Source: Pectobacterium fontis (GTDB taxonomy: Bacteria; Pseudomonadota; Gammaproteobacteria; Enterobacterales; Enterobacteriaceae). From it: 64,000 bases of DNA. The position numbers and the translations under genes are program-made. Of this stretch, positions 20,767 to 29,873 are shown one piece after another (position 1 is the stretch's first letter; every line of letters starts with the position of its first letter). The notes under the pieces are model-generated. The model was not told the origin of the DNA. It saw nothing but the letters and a program-made list of their open reading frames with translations, and made no database searches. The DNA is taken from contig NZ_JSXC01000034.1 of assembly GCF_000803215.1 (NCBI RefSeq), positions 174,214-238,213 on the forward strand, written 5' to 3'.

Positions 20767-21248
20767 GCGAATAATCCCCCGATGGCGGATTGCGCCTTGT
20801 TTGCTATTTCCCCGGCGCTGCCGATCAAGCCCTCCGCCTGCTGGCGTAAATCGCCCAGCATCGCAGACAGTGACGAGTCAACGCGGGTCAGCGTGATGGT
20901 AAACTCAATCCGCCGCGCCCGGCCATCGGGGAAAAAATCAGTTTTCGTCTGGCTGATGCTGTTCACCACGAATACGCCGTAAATGGTGCCGCTTCCCTCA
21001 ATCAGCGGCCATGCCCGCCCCTGATCGGCCATGGTTTCCAACATCAATAATGACAGCGTTCCGCCTGTGATTTCCGGCAGCAGCTCCCCTGACAGCGTGA
21101 TTTTTTCCTCTTCAATGCCTAAGAACTGCAACGCCGGACGCTGGCCGACGCGGCTGTTTGACGGCCAGCGGTAATCAACGTTGCGCTGCATGTTCTGGTA
21201 CGGCAGGGTCTGGAGTTGGAACACAAACAGCCCTAATGTGAGCATCAT
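20763..21248 (-). CDS. U: P2 gpU-like tail terminator protein
   Basis: 161 residues starting MMLTLGLFVFQLQTLPYQNM, a strong match to P2 gpU. The start at 21248 is chosen over the longer frame because the upstream part overlaps gpT and P2 gpU starts MMLALGLF. It completes the tail tube. Confidence 0.93.
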   Translation of the reverse strand: MMLTLGLFVFQLQTLPYQNMQRNVDYRWPSNSRVGQRPALQFLGIEEEKITLSGELLPEITGGTLSLLMLETMADQGRAWPLIEGSGTIYGVFVVNSISQTKTDFFPDGRARRIEFTITLTRVDSSLSAMLGDLRQQAEGLIGSAGEIANKAQSAIGGLFA

Positions 21249-21252
21249 CGGA

Positions 21253-23997
21253 TTAGCCTCCCTGATAACTGTATTGACTGAATGCGCGTGACCGCGCCGC
21301 CCGTTCCCGCTGTTCAAGCTGGCGCGTCACTTCCTGCGCAATGTCCTGTGCACTCTGGCCGGGCTGGGCAACAATACTGATCGGCGCGTGAATGCTGACC
21401 GGGGACGAGGCCAGGCTGGCCTGAACCGTCGGTGCTACCGGGCGATAGGCCGACATGTTCATAGCAGCAGATGCCATCGCGGCGGTGTTCCGGCGGCTGG
21501 TGACATTGACCGGACCTTCAACGATTTCCGGGCCATGCTCACCGACGACAGCAAACTCCCCCAACGGGACGCGCCCCCCATTGTCATATGCGCCGCTGTA
21601 CCTGTCAGCAATCGCCTTTGCATCGTTGCCCTGCGGTGTCGGGGCGTGACTCACCCCAACCTTGAGCGCGGCGGCTTCTTCCGGCGGCAGGATGCTGTCA
21701 GCGGTGGGGAGCTTCCTCGATTTCTCGTCAACTAGCCCTAACTTTTCCAGCAGCCACGTTACGCCGGATATCAATGATTTCAGCGGCACCATCGCGATAT
21801 CAATCCCCTTAGCCACCATGTCGCCAAACCGTTTCCCCATATTCGCCGCACCGTCCAGCTCGGCGGCAGTGGATTTTACGGGGGTCAGCAAATCACCGAA
21901 CCAGCCAAACAAGGCTTTCACTTTATCGCCTATCCACGTAAAGACAGGCTGTAGCGGCTCAAACGCGGCGATAATAGGCGCACTGGCCGCAACGAATCCC
22001 TCGACCACACCACCGATGAATGCCTTGATAGGCTCCCAGTATTTCCAAATGAGAAGCGCCCCGCCAACAATCGCCGCGACGACCAGACCAACTGGAGACA
22101 GCAATACACCCAACGCACTTCCAATGAACATAATTCCAGTACGCAATAATGCGAGCGGTGACGTAAACAGCCACATCAGCACTCGACCAAACCCTGACAT
22201 TGCTCCCCGGATAACAGTCAGCGGATTAGATACCGACCCCAGCCCGACGCGCAGCAAACCCGCCCCGGCGACGAGGGCATTAATCCCCGACATAACCGGC
22301 CACACAACCAGCCCGATCCCCCCCAGCACCGTAATCAACGCCGCTGCTGCCCCAGCTACCATGACTATCTGCCGCGCTAGTTCAGGGTTTGCCGTTACCC
22401 ATTCATTGACGCGGTTCAGCCATGCTGTCGCCGCCTGCGTGAGTTTTCGCAGTATGCCGTCGTCGTCATTGAACAATTTAAAACGCAGGCTGGCCATCGC
22501 GCCCTGAAGCCGCCCGATATCCCCCTGTAAATTATCGCGCAGGGTATCGCCCATACGGTCAGCCGCCCCGGACACGTCGCCCAGCTTATTCTCGGTTCCG
22601 GCCAGTGCTGACAAAAATTTCGGTATCTGGTCAATCGACAGGTCTTCAATCGGCGTACCAAACAGGGCGATAGCGGCATTTGCCCGTTCTGCCGGATCTT
22701 TGATTTTCAGCAGCCCGTTGGCGGTTTTCTGCATCGCGACCCGTGCCTTATCGCCGCCGCTAGCAATCGCGGTAGACATTTTGGCAGCATTGAGTCCGGC
22801 GGCGTCATAGGCTTCAATACTCGCCTTTGACATATCCGACCCGCGAATACTGAACTCTTTCACCGCATCGCCAGTCTTGTCGAGTGCAAACTTGCCTTGC
22901 TGCGCCATATCCACTAACAGTGTCATGGCTTCTGAACCGCTGAACCCCATGTTGCGGAAGTGGGTTGAGTACTCGTGCAGGATCTCCGGCAGTTCGCCAC
23001 GCATCTGCGCCGACACGCGCTGCATCCCGGATACCATCAAGTCAAACGCCTCGTCGCTGTTCTTAGCGAGGCCATTTTTCATCATGATGGCGGCGATCTG
23101 GATGCTCTCCGCCGCATCACTGCCAAGCGCCGTTTGTACGTCAATCGCTTTACGCGATATCCGCGCCAGCTCGGTTTCTCCCACGTCCCCCAACGCACCG
23201 AGCGTGCTGCGTGCAGCGGCTACGGCATCGGCTATCTGATTGATATCGTTGCTGACACCTGACGCGTTAACCTCTTTGATAACGCGGGTATACTGCTGTC
23301 CGTCTGTCGCATTCCCACCCGTCTGCGCGGCAATGCGCGCGCCGTGTCCGTCAGCCTGCACAGACGGTGCAATCAGTTGGCTTCCGGCATACAGCGCGGC
23401 TGAACCCAGACCAACCGCAGCGGCACTGGTATTACGCACTCCGGCGGTAATTGCCTTCCCCCGCTCATAACGCTGATTAACCCGGTTTAGCCGCTCTTGC
23501 TGCTGACTTACTCGCGCCAGCGCTGCCCGTTGGCGGTTCAGGGTGTCGGTAGCAGCCGCAATATCCGTTCTGAGTTGACGCTCTGCCCCCGCCAGATTAC
23601 GCGTATCAATACCCGCTTCACGCAAAGCGCTACGCTGGTTCTGAACAGACAACCGCAAGCGGTTTTGTTGCGCCTGCAACTCTGCCGCTTTTTTGCGAGC
23701 CTCTTCCAGTGCTTTAGTTTGGGCGCGGGTCGGGTTGGCGGTATTGCGGAACGCTACTGCCAACGCGGCGGCGTCGGCTTTTGCCTGTTCCAGCGCCCGG
23801 CCTGTACTCGCCAGTTGCGCGCTGGTTTTTCTGAACCCCTCAATACGCCCGGCCTGTGCGTTCAGGTTTTTCAACTGCTCCTGTGAACCCTGAATTTCAC
23901 CGGACAGTGTGCGTGCCGCATCCTGCACCGCCCGAAAGGGACGGGTTGCTTGATCAACGGCGCGCAGCAATACACTGAGTTGTAGACTGTTACTCAT
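21253..23997 (-). CDS. T: P2 gpT-like tape measure protein
   Basis: 914 residues from MSNSLQLSVLLRAVDQATRP. The first 200 residues are coiled coil (QLKNLNAQAGRIEGF, KALEEARKKAAELQAQQNRL); a central hydrophobic region (about 550-690) has several membrane-like helices; the C-terminus is basic with RQLEQRERAARSRAF. It sets tail length and is ejected on infection. The start overlaps the end of the E' frame by 8 nt. Confidence 0.93.
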   Translation of the reverse strand: MSNSLQLSVLLRAVDQATRPFRAVQDAARTLSGEIQGSQEQLKNLNAQAGRIEGFRKTSAQLASTGRALEQAKADAAALAVAFRNTANPTRAQTKALEEARKKAAELQAQQNRLRLSVQNQRSALREAGIDTRNLAGAERQLRTDIAAATDTLNRQRAALARVSQQQERLNRVNQRYERGKAITAGVRNTSAAAVGLGSAALYAGSQLIAPSVQADGHGARIAAQTGGNATDGQQYTRVIKEVNASGVSNDINQIADAVAAARSTLGALGDVGETELARISRKAIDVQTALGSDAAESIQIAAIMMKNGLAKNSDEAFDLMVSGMQRVSAQMRGELPEILHEYSTHFRNMGFSGSEAMTLLVDMAQQGKFALDKTGDAVKEFSIRGSDMSKASIEAYDAAGLNAAKMSTAIASGGDKARVAMQKTANGLLKIKDPAERANAAIALFGTPIEDLSIDQIPKFLSALAGTENKLGDVSGAADRMGDTLRDNLQGDIGRLQGAMASLRFKLFNDDDGILRKLTQAATAWLNRVNEWVTANPELARQIVMVAGAAAALITVLGGIGLVVWPVMSGINALVAGAGLLRVGLGSVSNPLTVIRGAMSGFGRVLMWLFTSPLALLRTGIMFIGSALGVLLSPVGLVVAAIVGGALLIWKYWEPIKAFIGGVVEGFVAASAPIIAAFEPLQPVFTWIGDKVKALFGWFGDLLTPVKSTAAELDGAANMGKRFGDMVAKGIDIAMVPLKSLISGVTWLLEKLGLVDEKSRKLPTADSILPPEEAAALKVGVSHAPTPQGNDAKAIADRYSGAYDNGGRVPLGEFAVVGEHGPEIVEGPVNVTSRRNTAAMASAAMNMSAYRPVAPTVQASLASSPVSIHAPISIVAQPGQSAQDIAQEVTRQLEQRERAARSRAFSQYSYQGG

Positions 23998-24420
23998 GGG
24001 CATGTTCGCTGCGTTTGAGCGCTTTATCGCGCCACAGGATTAACTCGGTTAATGTCATGGGGTACATTTCGGAGGGTGGCCAGTGAAAAATCACCGCGAT
24101 ATCCGCCATCAGCTCATCAACCGTCAGGCTTCGTGGGAGGTTCCCTGTTGCGATTTCGGCGTCAAAAAACCGATCACCTTGCCCGCGATGGTTATCATAT
24201 CCGGCAATTCCATGCGGGTGATTTCGGCCTCGGTCAATGCCGGGAGGGTCATACGCGGCAACACTTTAATCATCGCGTCTACGTCAGACCCTGCAAGGGC
24301 TGCAAGGCTGACACCGCGCAGTGTCCCGGCAGTCGGTTTAATCAGGGTGACCGTTTCGACCAGGGTATCTCCGCGTTTGATTGGGGTTTCCAGTGTTACC
24401 ACGTTGTCGTGTTCGTTCAT
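23990..24420 (-). CDS. E': gpE+E' tail assembly protein made by -1 frameshift
   Basis: In gpE the codons GGT-TTT-TTG-ACG contain the slippery heptamer T-TTT-TTG (complement of 24163-24169). A shift of -1 there continues as DAEIATGNLPRSLTVDELMA and ends ...SEHAHE at 23990, giving about 143 residues against 142 for the P2 E+E' product. The E' part has the conserved AVIFHWPPSEM and TELILWRDKA. In tailed phages the 0-frame and shifted products are paired tape-measure chaperones. The frameshift is inferred from sequence, not shown. Confidence 0.85.
24124..24420 (-). CDS. E: P2 gpE-like tail assembly protein (0-frame)
   Basis: 98 residues, MNEHDNVVTLETPIKRGDTL...; LRGVSLAALAGSDVDAMIKV is the conserved part of the gpE family. 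It chaperones the tape measure and shares its N-terminus with E+E'. Confidence 0.92.
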   Translation of the reverse strand: MNEHDNVVTLETPIKRGDTLVETVTLIKPTAGTLRGVSLAALAGSDVDAMIKVLPRMTLPALTEAEITRMELPDMITIAGKVIGFLTPKSQQGTSHEA

Positions 24421-24486
24421 GATGTTGCCTCTGTGTTCAGATAGAAAATAGAAAGAAGACAGCCAGCACCGTGCTGGCCGATAGGG

Positions 24487-25008
24487 TTACGCCAGACCGA
24501 TTGCCCGACGGTGTTGCTCCATCGTGTCAACGCCGACAACACGCTCAATCATGTTGATGGTGTCAATCTCGATCATCTCTTTGCCGTCAATGGTCAGCTT
24601 GTAATAGGTGCATTGGGTCGAAACCTTGGTTTCAGTAGCTTCCCCCTGTTTACTCTCGCCGCCGTCGATTTCTTTATGACGGCCACGCATCACTACTTCA
24701 ACCGCCGAAATTTCCCCTGTGTCGTCACGCTGGTATGACCCGGTAAAGCGCAGCAGCACTTTATCTGCGCCCGGTGCAGCGTACTGGCGCCACAGGGTTT
24801 CGTCAGCAAAACCGCCGAGCGTCCATTCCATCGCCAGTGCGTCATCATCCAGCCCAAAATCAATCGGCGCGGTGCCGTTCATGCCACCGCCGCGATAGTT
24901 CTCCAGCTTGCGCGTCAACTTAGGCAATGTAACGGCGGTGGCGACACCCATGTAGCTCATGCCGTCATTGAACAGATTCATAAATTTCAGGTTACGAGGC
25001 AGTGCCAT
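24487..25008 (-). CDS. FII: major tail tube protein gpFII
   Basis: 173 residues, MALPRNLKFMNLFNDGMSYM..., full-length match to P2 FII, the inner tube of the contractile tail. It is 14 bp downstream of the sheath gene. Confidence 0.95.
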   Translation of the reverse strand: MALPRNLKFMNLFNDGMSYMGVATAVTLPKLTRKLENYRGGGMNGTAPIDFGLDDDALAMEWTLGGFADETLWRQYAAPGADKVLLRFTGSYQRDDTGEISAVEVVMRGRHKEIDGGESKQGEATETKVSTQCTYYKLTIDGKEMIEIDTINMIERVVGVDTMEQHRRAIGLA

Positions 25009-25022
25009 AGTGCGTTAGCTCC

Positions 25023-26192
25023 TTAGCTGTTAACCGACGCGGCCAAATTCACCAGATATTTATCAGTGATGCGCTGGCGCAGGGTGAGATTTTCCAATGG
25101 GGGAACGGGGGTATAGTCATAATCGATATACAGTTTCCCGGCCTTGAGCGTTTCCTTATCGTTGGCGGTGTCGTCATACCAGCAATCGGCATCAATGATG
25201 TAGCCGTTAGATTTCAGCTCACGGAATTTGGCCTTGATACCTTCGATAATGTCTTTGATTAGCGTCGCGGTAACGGGCTTATCGACTGCCCACATGTGCG
25301 CTTCGGCCATCGTATCGGCCAGCACCTGCGCGGTGCGGGTGTAGTTCTCAAACAGGAACAGCGGATCGTCAGAACAGGTGCGGTTACCCCAGAAGCGGAA
25401 GCCGTCTTTACGAACCAGCGTGGTGACACCCGCTTCATTCAGTAAATCCGCATCGGTGCCGGGTGCCTGCAAATCCCAAAATACCGACGCGCTGATGCCC
25501 GTCACGCCGTTCACGCCGACGTTAGACAGGGTTTTATGCCAGCCTGTATCCTGGTCGATTTTGGCACGCAGTCCCAGAGCGCGAGCGGTGGCATACGCCG
25601 TGGCGCTGGCATTGGACGTGGTGTCCCATGCGATAAAATCCGGCCAGATCACCATCAATTCACGCTGGCTGAAATTATCGCGGTAGTTGATGGCGTCCGA
25701 CAGGGTTTTACAGCCCCACGCACTGACGTAACCGAATGCGCGCAACGACTGGCAGATGGACGCTAACGCGGTGGCAACGGGTAACGAATCCAGCCCCGGC
25801 GCGCCAAGGATGCGGGGTTTTACGCCAGTGACGGCCTGCGCATCTAACAGGGCTTTCATCCCGGTGTATTTGCCGTTTTCGTCACTGCCGCCGATCACAT
25901 TACTGATGGTTTCGGCCTCGTCTTTACCCTCAGCCACGCGCACCACAACGGTAACGGGTTTGGACTGGTCAGCGATGGCCAACAACGCAGCGGCCAGCGT
26001 GCCTTTTTTCCCGGCCTTGCCGACGGCAGACAGCACATTAGTAATCAGTACCGGGGTATTGAGGGGAAAGGTTGCCGCGTCGGCATCGGCGGCGGTACAC
26101 ACTATGCCGATAATGGCCGTTGATACAGTAGAAATGACGCGCGTGCCGTCGTTGACTTCGACGACCTGCACGCCGTGGTGGTAATCACTCAT
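25023..26192 (-). CDS. FI: tail sheath protein gpFI
   Basis: 389 residues from [40 protein letters not shown] and the C-terminal [20 protein letters not shown] are sheath signatures. The longest frame starts 35 codons upstream but the conserved start and a purine-rich GGAGCC site favour 26192. It is the first gene of the FI-FII-E-T-U-D-ogr transcript. Confidence 0.95.
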   Translation of the reverse strand: MSDYHHGVQVVEVNDGTRVISTVSTAIIGIVCTAADADAATFPLNTPVLITNVLSAVGKAGKKGTLAAALLAIADQSKPVTVVVRVAEGKDEAETISNVIGGSDENGKYTGMKALLDAQAVTGVKPRILGAPGLDSLPVATALASICQSLRAFGYVSAWGCKTLSDAINYRDNFSQRELMVIWPDFIAWDTTSNASATAYATARALGLRAKIDQDTGWHKTLSNVGVNGVTGISASVFWDLQAPGTDADLLNEAGVTTLVRKDGFRFWGNRTCSDDPLFLFENYTRTAQVLADTMAEAHMWAVDKPVTATLIKDIIEGIKAKFRELKSNGYIIDADCWYDDTANDKETLKAGKLYIDYDYTPVPPLENLTLRQRITDKYLVNLAASVNS

Positions 26193-26275
26193 GAATGAGG
26201 CTCCGGCTAATAGCACGATTGCAGTGTCAGGAGCGGTTATTGTCTGGCGTGAGTCGAGTGTGGGCGAGTGATGCG

Positions 26276-26299
26276 GGTACGGTGACGACTGGCACAACA
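26276..26299 (-). promoter_or_regulatory. probable Ogr-binding site of the FI promoter
   Basis: On the minus strand TGTTGT-N12-CGTACC, about 95 bp upstream of FI. The same layout occurs before V and O. Confidence 0.6.
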
Positions 26300-26319
26300 G
26301 CGAGGCAGAAAACAGGCAT

Positions 26320-26352
26320 GAAAAAAGCCCACTGTCTCGCTAACAGTGGGCT
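26320..26352 (-). terminator. terminator of the tail-fibre operon
   Basis: AGCCCACTGT (26326-26335) pairs with ACAGTGGGCT (26343-26352); on the minus strand it ends in six T. It separates the V-to-H transcript from the FI promoter. Confidence 0.85.
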
Positions 26353-26470
26353 TCGCTTTCCCTGATATATCATTATTTTTTAAAACCATTACATAATGAC
26401 ATTGTGGGTGATGATTTTATAAACGTTTATACAGATCGATTAGGCGTTATTGATCGGTTGTAACGATCAA

Positions 26471-26496
26471 TATTCTAAAACCTCGGTTTTGGGGAG
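26471..26496. repeat. left inversion site (gix/hix-like)
   Basis: 26 bp centred on TC at 26483-26484; the core AAAACCTCGGTTTTGG is the inverted copy of 27056-27081. It resembles the Gin/Cin/Hin crossover sites, whose half-sites share AAACC-GA-GGTTT. Confidence 0.82.
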
Positions 26497-26733
26497 ATAG
26501 ATGGAATTGGTTCTATCGCATTTTTACGTGTTACGACGAATACAAATATCAACCCCGTTAATCCAGGCGATGTTATTACGTCAACACAAGATAAGCCGTC
26601 GCTAGCATTTTCGTCTGCTGATGTTGGCTATTCAATAACACTCGCAGCTACAGGTTCATGGAGATGTCTAGGTTATATCAATTCATCAGACGGAAAAGCA
26701 GCACGAACAACATTATTTCAGCGTGTTGAGTAG
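26479..26733 (+). pseudogene. silent alternative C-terminus of the tail fibre
   Basis: On the strand opposite gpH, an open frame without its own start reads NLGFGEIDGIGSIAFLRVTT to RTTLFQRVE and stops at 26731. It begins at the left inversion site and shares the codons CTC-GGT-TTT-GGG-GA with gpH at the right site, in the same frame. After inversion gpH would read ...KPQDLGFGEIDGIGS... and end with these about 80 residues. It is therefore a stored receptor-binding tip rather than a dead gene. The strip 26353-26470 beside it shows nothing else. Confidence 0.8.
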
Positions 26734-26758
26734 TGTAAAAATATCGGTTATTAAACAA

Positions 26759-28360
26759 TCAACAACCGATAGCAAACCACATGATTACAGGATTATTAGG
26801 ATGTAAAACGATACCAACATCTTGTCTATTCACATCAAAGCCGCGCCGCGTAACGTTCAATGCCTGCGCTAAAATACCGTCATTCTGACGTGCTGACTCA
26901 TAGCCAGATGTACATTGGACATTAAACGCGGCGGTTGGAAATTCTATCGGATACAAAACTGGATACGCAGTCTCAGCACTATCAATAGCAATACGCCCCC
27001 ATTGAATGATTAACCCGCCCGGCAGTTTTTGATGACCATTCTCAGCCAACAGAGCTTCCCCAAAACCGAGGTCTTGGGGCTTGAGGTTGATATCTGTTGA
27101 ACCATCGAACGGCACGCCGTTAATTTTACGAGGGGTAGCCAGTTTAGTTGCGGCGGCAGCGGTTGCCGATTTCATCAGATAACGTCCATCGGACTCCGTT
27201 TTATTCCACGTATCAATGTCACCCGCCAATAAATTGACATCAGCCGATAACGGCTTTCCATTAATCTTAATCGAACGTAGTGCATATTTTTGCGAGGCTT
27301 GTGTATCTGTCAGCGCGCCAACATCTCCGGCACCCAGCGCGATATCTGCCGACAGCGCTTTACCGTTGACGGTACGCCCGGACGGCACACGGCCATTAGC
27401 GTTCGTGTTGGCGTTGGCCGCTGCTGTAGCGGCATTATTCGCGGCGGTGGTTGCTGCGGCGACGCGGGTGTCGGTTTCGGCTTTCGTGTATGCCCCGACA
27501 TCCTCGGCACCCAGCGCGATATCTGCCGACAGCGCTTTACCGTTGACGGTACGCCCGGACGGCACACGGCCATTGGCGTTGGTGTTGGCGTTAGCTGCTG
27601 CCGTAGCGGCAGTGTTCGCGGCAGTTGTGGCGACAGAAACAGCCGTATCGGTTTCCAGTTTAGTATATGCCCCGACATCTCCGGCACTTAGTGTAATGTC
27701 AGCCGTCAGCGCCTTGCCGTTGACTTTGCGCGTCACGGGTACACGCCCATTGGCATTATCATTTGCCGCTTTCACCGCTTTTGGGGTTGCGGCCAGTAGC
27801 TCACTCTCACTGTTCGTCGCGCTGCTCAGTTGCACGAATCCTTTTGCCGTCAGTGTCCCGTCAGGATGTTTGCGACTCTTTTCATGCTCAGCCAGTACAT
27901 CATCAACATAACCCCGCGTTGCCAGTACCACCGCCGGATCAATTTTCAGCGTCACGGCATCGGTACTGCTGACAATCAAAATCATGCGCACAGTCTGAAT
28001 ACGGCCGCTTCCCTGCTGTAATAGCGGTTTGTACGTCTCCGGGCAATTGGCGACAGCAATCAGATTACCTTCATCATCAAACAGGCCAACTTCCCGCACC
28101 CACCAACCGCCCTCATTTTCGGGGATCACCTGCTCGGCGATAATCTGGCTGGGGTTTTTCGGGTCAATGCTCAGGTTGTTGAGTGCCGCCCGGCGCTTTT
28201 CGTTAATCAGCGTGGTTTGTGCCGGGTTCGGGGTTGGCAAGACGCCGCCGCCGTCACCCACGGCCATCCGGGTGATGTTCAGACGACTCCCCAGCGTGGT
28301 GGCGTTAGCCAGTTTGGCCGCGCCGATATTGGTTAACAGAGCAAAATAGGTTGCACTCAT
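26759..28360 (-). CDS. H: tail fibre protein gpH with switchable C-terminus
   Basis: 533 residues. The N-terminal part (1-about 165; MSATYFALLTNIGAAKLANA, GGWWVREVGLFDDEGNLI) is the conserved baseplate-binding domain of P2-type fibres. The middle has three NGKAL-ADI-GDVGA(Y) repeats joined by Ala/Asn-rich spacers (TTAANAATAAANANTNANGR), two of them identical at DNA level over 70 bp. The C-terminal part after LKPQDLGFGEA (about 433 on) lies in the invertible segment and ends NPVIMWFAIGC. It recognises the host surface. No gpG chaperone gene follows. Confidence 0.92.
   Translation of the reverse strand: MSATYFALLTNIGAAKLANATTLGSRLNITRMAVGDGGGVLPTPNPAQTTLINEKRRAALNNLSIDPKNPSQIIAEQVIPENEGGWWVREVGLFDDEGNLIAVANCPETYKPLLQQGSGRIQTVRMILIVSSTDAVTLKIDPAVVLATRGYVDDVLAEHEKSRKHPDGTLTAKGFVQLSSATNSESELLAATPKAVKAANDNANGRVPVTRKVNGKALTADITLSAGDVGAYTKLETDTAVSVATTAANTAATAAANANTNANGRVPSGRTVNGKALSADIALGAEDVGAYTKAETDTRVAAATTAANNAATAAANANTNANGRVPSGRTVNGKALSADIALGAGDVGALTDTQASQKYALRSIKINGKPLSADVNLLAGDIDTWNKTESDGRYLMKSATAAAATKLATPRKINGVPFDGSTDINLKPQDLGFGEALLAENGHQKLPGGLIIQWGRIAIDSAETAYPVLYPIEFPTAAFNVQCTSGYESARQNDGILAQALNVTRRGFDVNRQDVGIVLHPNNPVIMWFAIGC
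27056..27081. repeat. right inversion site (gix/hix-like)
   Basis: 26 bp centred on GA at 27068-27069 inside gpH; TTCC, AAAACCGAGG and TTGG line up with the Mu gix site as I remember it. Its inverted partner is 26471-26496. Confidence 0.85.
27328..27397. repeat. 70-bp direct repeat within gpH, copy 1
   Basis: Identical to 27505-27574, displaced by 177 bp (59 codons). Recombination between the copies would shorten or lengthen the fibre in frame. Confidence 0.85.
27505..27574. repeat. 70-bp direct repeat within gpH, copy 2
   Basis: Second copy of the repeat at 27328-27397, encoding GRVPSGRTVNGKALSADIAL. Confidence 0.85.
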
Positions 28361-28968
28361 GCGGTTACGCTCACGTTGTCGATTAAATGAAGTGCTGCCC
28401 CGGTCACATCCAGACCGGACACAGTAATGGTTTCAGGAAAATAGGGGTAAATGGTCAGGTCATCGCCGCCGTAAAGTGTGGCGGCAACATAGGCCGCGCC
28501 CTGCGTGTCGAGGTTAATATTCATCCCCAACAGGTGACGGGACGCGGGTTTGGCGTCAGCAATCAGCCGCTCCAGCTCGTAAAAGGTTTCTTCGGTGATG
28601 CCGCTGTCCTGCACGCCGATGTCTAGCCGGAACGTGCCTGGCTCTCCGCCGTTCTGAAACCATTCACTGATACGGATCAGATAACCAAACGGCTCCACCA
28701 CGCGGCGCAATGCACCGATAGTGCCTTTATGACGATGGATAAAGAATGCATCACGGATCACCTGCCGTTTCACACTCTCCGGCCACGCCTCATCCCAGCG
28801 GTCAACGGAAAACGCCCACGCCAGATACGGCAGCAGGTGTGCCGGGCAGGTATCCGGGTTCCACAACTGGCGCAGCGGAACCGGTACGCGGGTAATCTCG
28901 GCACACGCGGTGGCGGCGGCGACTTCGAGCGCAGACGATCCGACAGGCAACAGACGGCTATCACTCAT
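28357..28968 (-). CDS. I: tail protein gpI
   Basis: 203 residues from MSDSRLLPVGSSALEVAAAT; LPYLAWAFSVDRWDEAWPE is the signature of P2 gpI-type baseplate proteins. The start at 28968 overlaps gpJ by 8 nt; its stop overlaps gpH by 4 nt. Confidence 0.93.
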   Translation of the reverse strand: MSDSRLLPVGSSALEVAAATACAEITRVPVPLRQLWNPDTCPAHLLPYLAWAFSVDRWDEAWPESVKRQVIRDAFFIHRHKGTIGALRRVVEPFGYLIRISEWFQNGGEPGTFRLDIGVQDSGITEETFYELERLIADAKPASRHLLGMNINLDTQGAAYVAATLYGGDDLTIYPYFPETITVSGLDVTGAALHLIDNVSVTA

Positions 28969-29869
28969 CGGCACCACCCACATTCAGCCGATAGCCGGAA
29001 CAGTAGGACGCCTGCGCGGCGGTCAGCACGATATCAGCGGCGGGTGTCGTCAGTTCGACCCGTTGCACGCCTTCAACGTGCAGCGCAGCGTAAATCGCCG
29101 AGCGACGAATATCCCGCCCCAATCGGTGCTGCGCACTGATATAGGCTTTCAGCTTCTGTTCGGCGGCGGCACGCACTGGCTCCGCTTCGGGACTCCGATA
29201 CAGATACAGCGTGGCGGCAATCTCATACGGTACAATCGCGGCGGATTGCACCGTTACCCGGTCAGCCACCGGGCGCACGTCTTCGCCGTTCAGCGCGGCG
29301 GTAACAATAGCGACCAGCTCCGGGCTGGCGCTGCCGTCACCCTCGCGTGACAGCACCGACACGGTGACGCTGGCCGGGCTGGGGCTGATAACCGACACAT
29401 CGGCCACGCGCCCGTCGGCGCTGCGTCCGTGGTACTGGTAAGCACCAACCGACCCGGCAACGCTTAAACCCTCGAAAGACTGCTGAATGCGCAGGCGTAA
29501 ATCGCTGTCGGACTCCATCAGGGCAGGTGTTGTCGGTAACGTTGAATCGTCAGCCGGGGTGATAACCAGACGGGTGACGCTAAAATTCGCGCCGAGCTGA
29601 TCGAGGTCATCTCCCTGCGCAAAGGCTACCATCACGGCGCGGGCGGCTTCATTGACGCGCTGCCGCCACAGCAGTTCACGATAGGCGTTTTCCTGTAACA
29701 GCTTGACAAGTGGCTCTGATTCCAACGTCAGCGTACGGGCAACAGCGACGCGCTGGTCTTCTGGGTAGAGCGACAGCAGCATCGCCTTGCGCTCGGTGTA
29801 AATTGCCTCGTAGTCCAGTTCTTCCACCACGGCAGGCGCGGGAAGCTGGCTTAAATCAATCATCGCCAT
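28961..29869 (-). CDS. J: baseplate assembly protein gpJ
   Basis: 302 residues; VEELDYEAIYTERKAMLLSL and SYCSGYRLNVGGADE match P2 gpJ, the wedge/edge protein of the baseplate. It lies between W and I in P2 order. Confidence 0.94.
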   Translation of the reverse strand: MAMIDLSQLPAPAVVEELDYEAIYTERKAMLLSLYPEDQRVAVARTLTLESEPLVKLLQENAYRELLWRQRVNEAARAVMVAFAQGDDLDQLGANFSVTRLVITPADDSTLPTTPALMESDSDLRLRIQQSFEGLSVAGSVGAYQYHGRSADGRVADVSVISPSPASVTVSVLSREGDGSASPELVAIVTAALNGEDVRPVADRVTVQSAAIVPYEIAATLYLYRSPEAEPVRAAAEQKLKAYISAQHRLGRDIRRSAIYAALHVEGVQRVELTTPAADIVLTAAQASYCSGYRLNVGGADE

Positions 29870-29873
29870 CGTG

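Larger units (their letters stand above)
26471..27081. mobile_element. invertible tail-fibre segment
   Basis: A segment of about 585 bp between the centres of two inverted gix-like sites holds the expressed C-terminus of gpH (minus strand) and the silent one (plus strand). Inversion by a Gin-type serine recombinase would exchange them and change host range. No invertase gene is present in the prophage or anywhere else in the window. Confidence 0.8.

Noticed and set aside
21662..22507. 281-codon open frame opposite the tape measure gene
   Set aside because: Low-complexity Ser/Pro/Thr translation of the antisense of gpT; no sign of real coding.
27310..27687. Regular repeats that could be read as a CRISPR-like array
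   Set aside because: They are in-frame protein repeats of gpH with only two or three units and repetitive Ala/Asn spacers.
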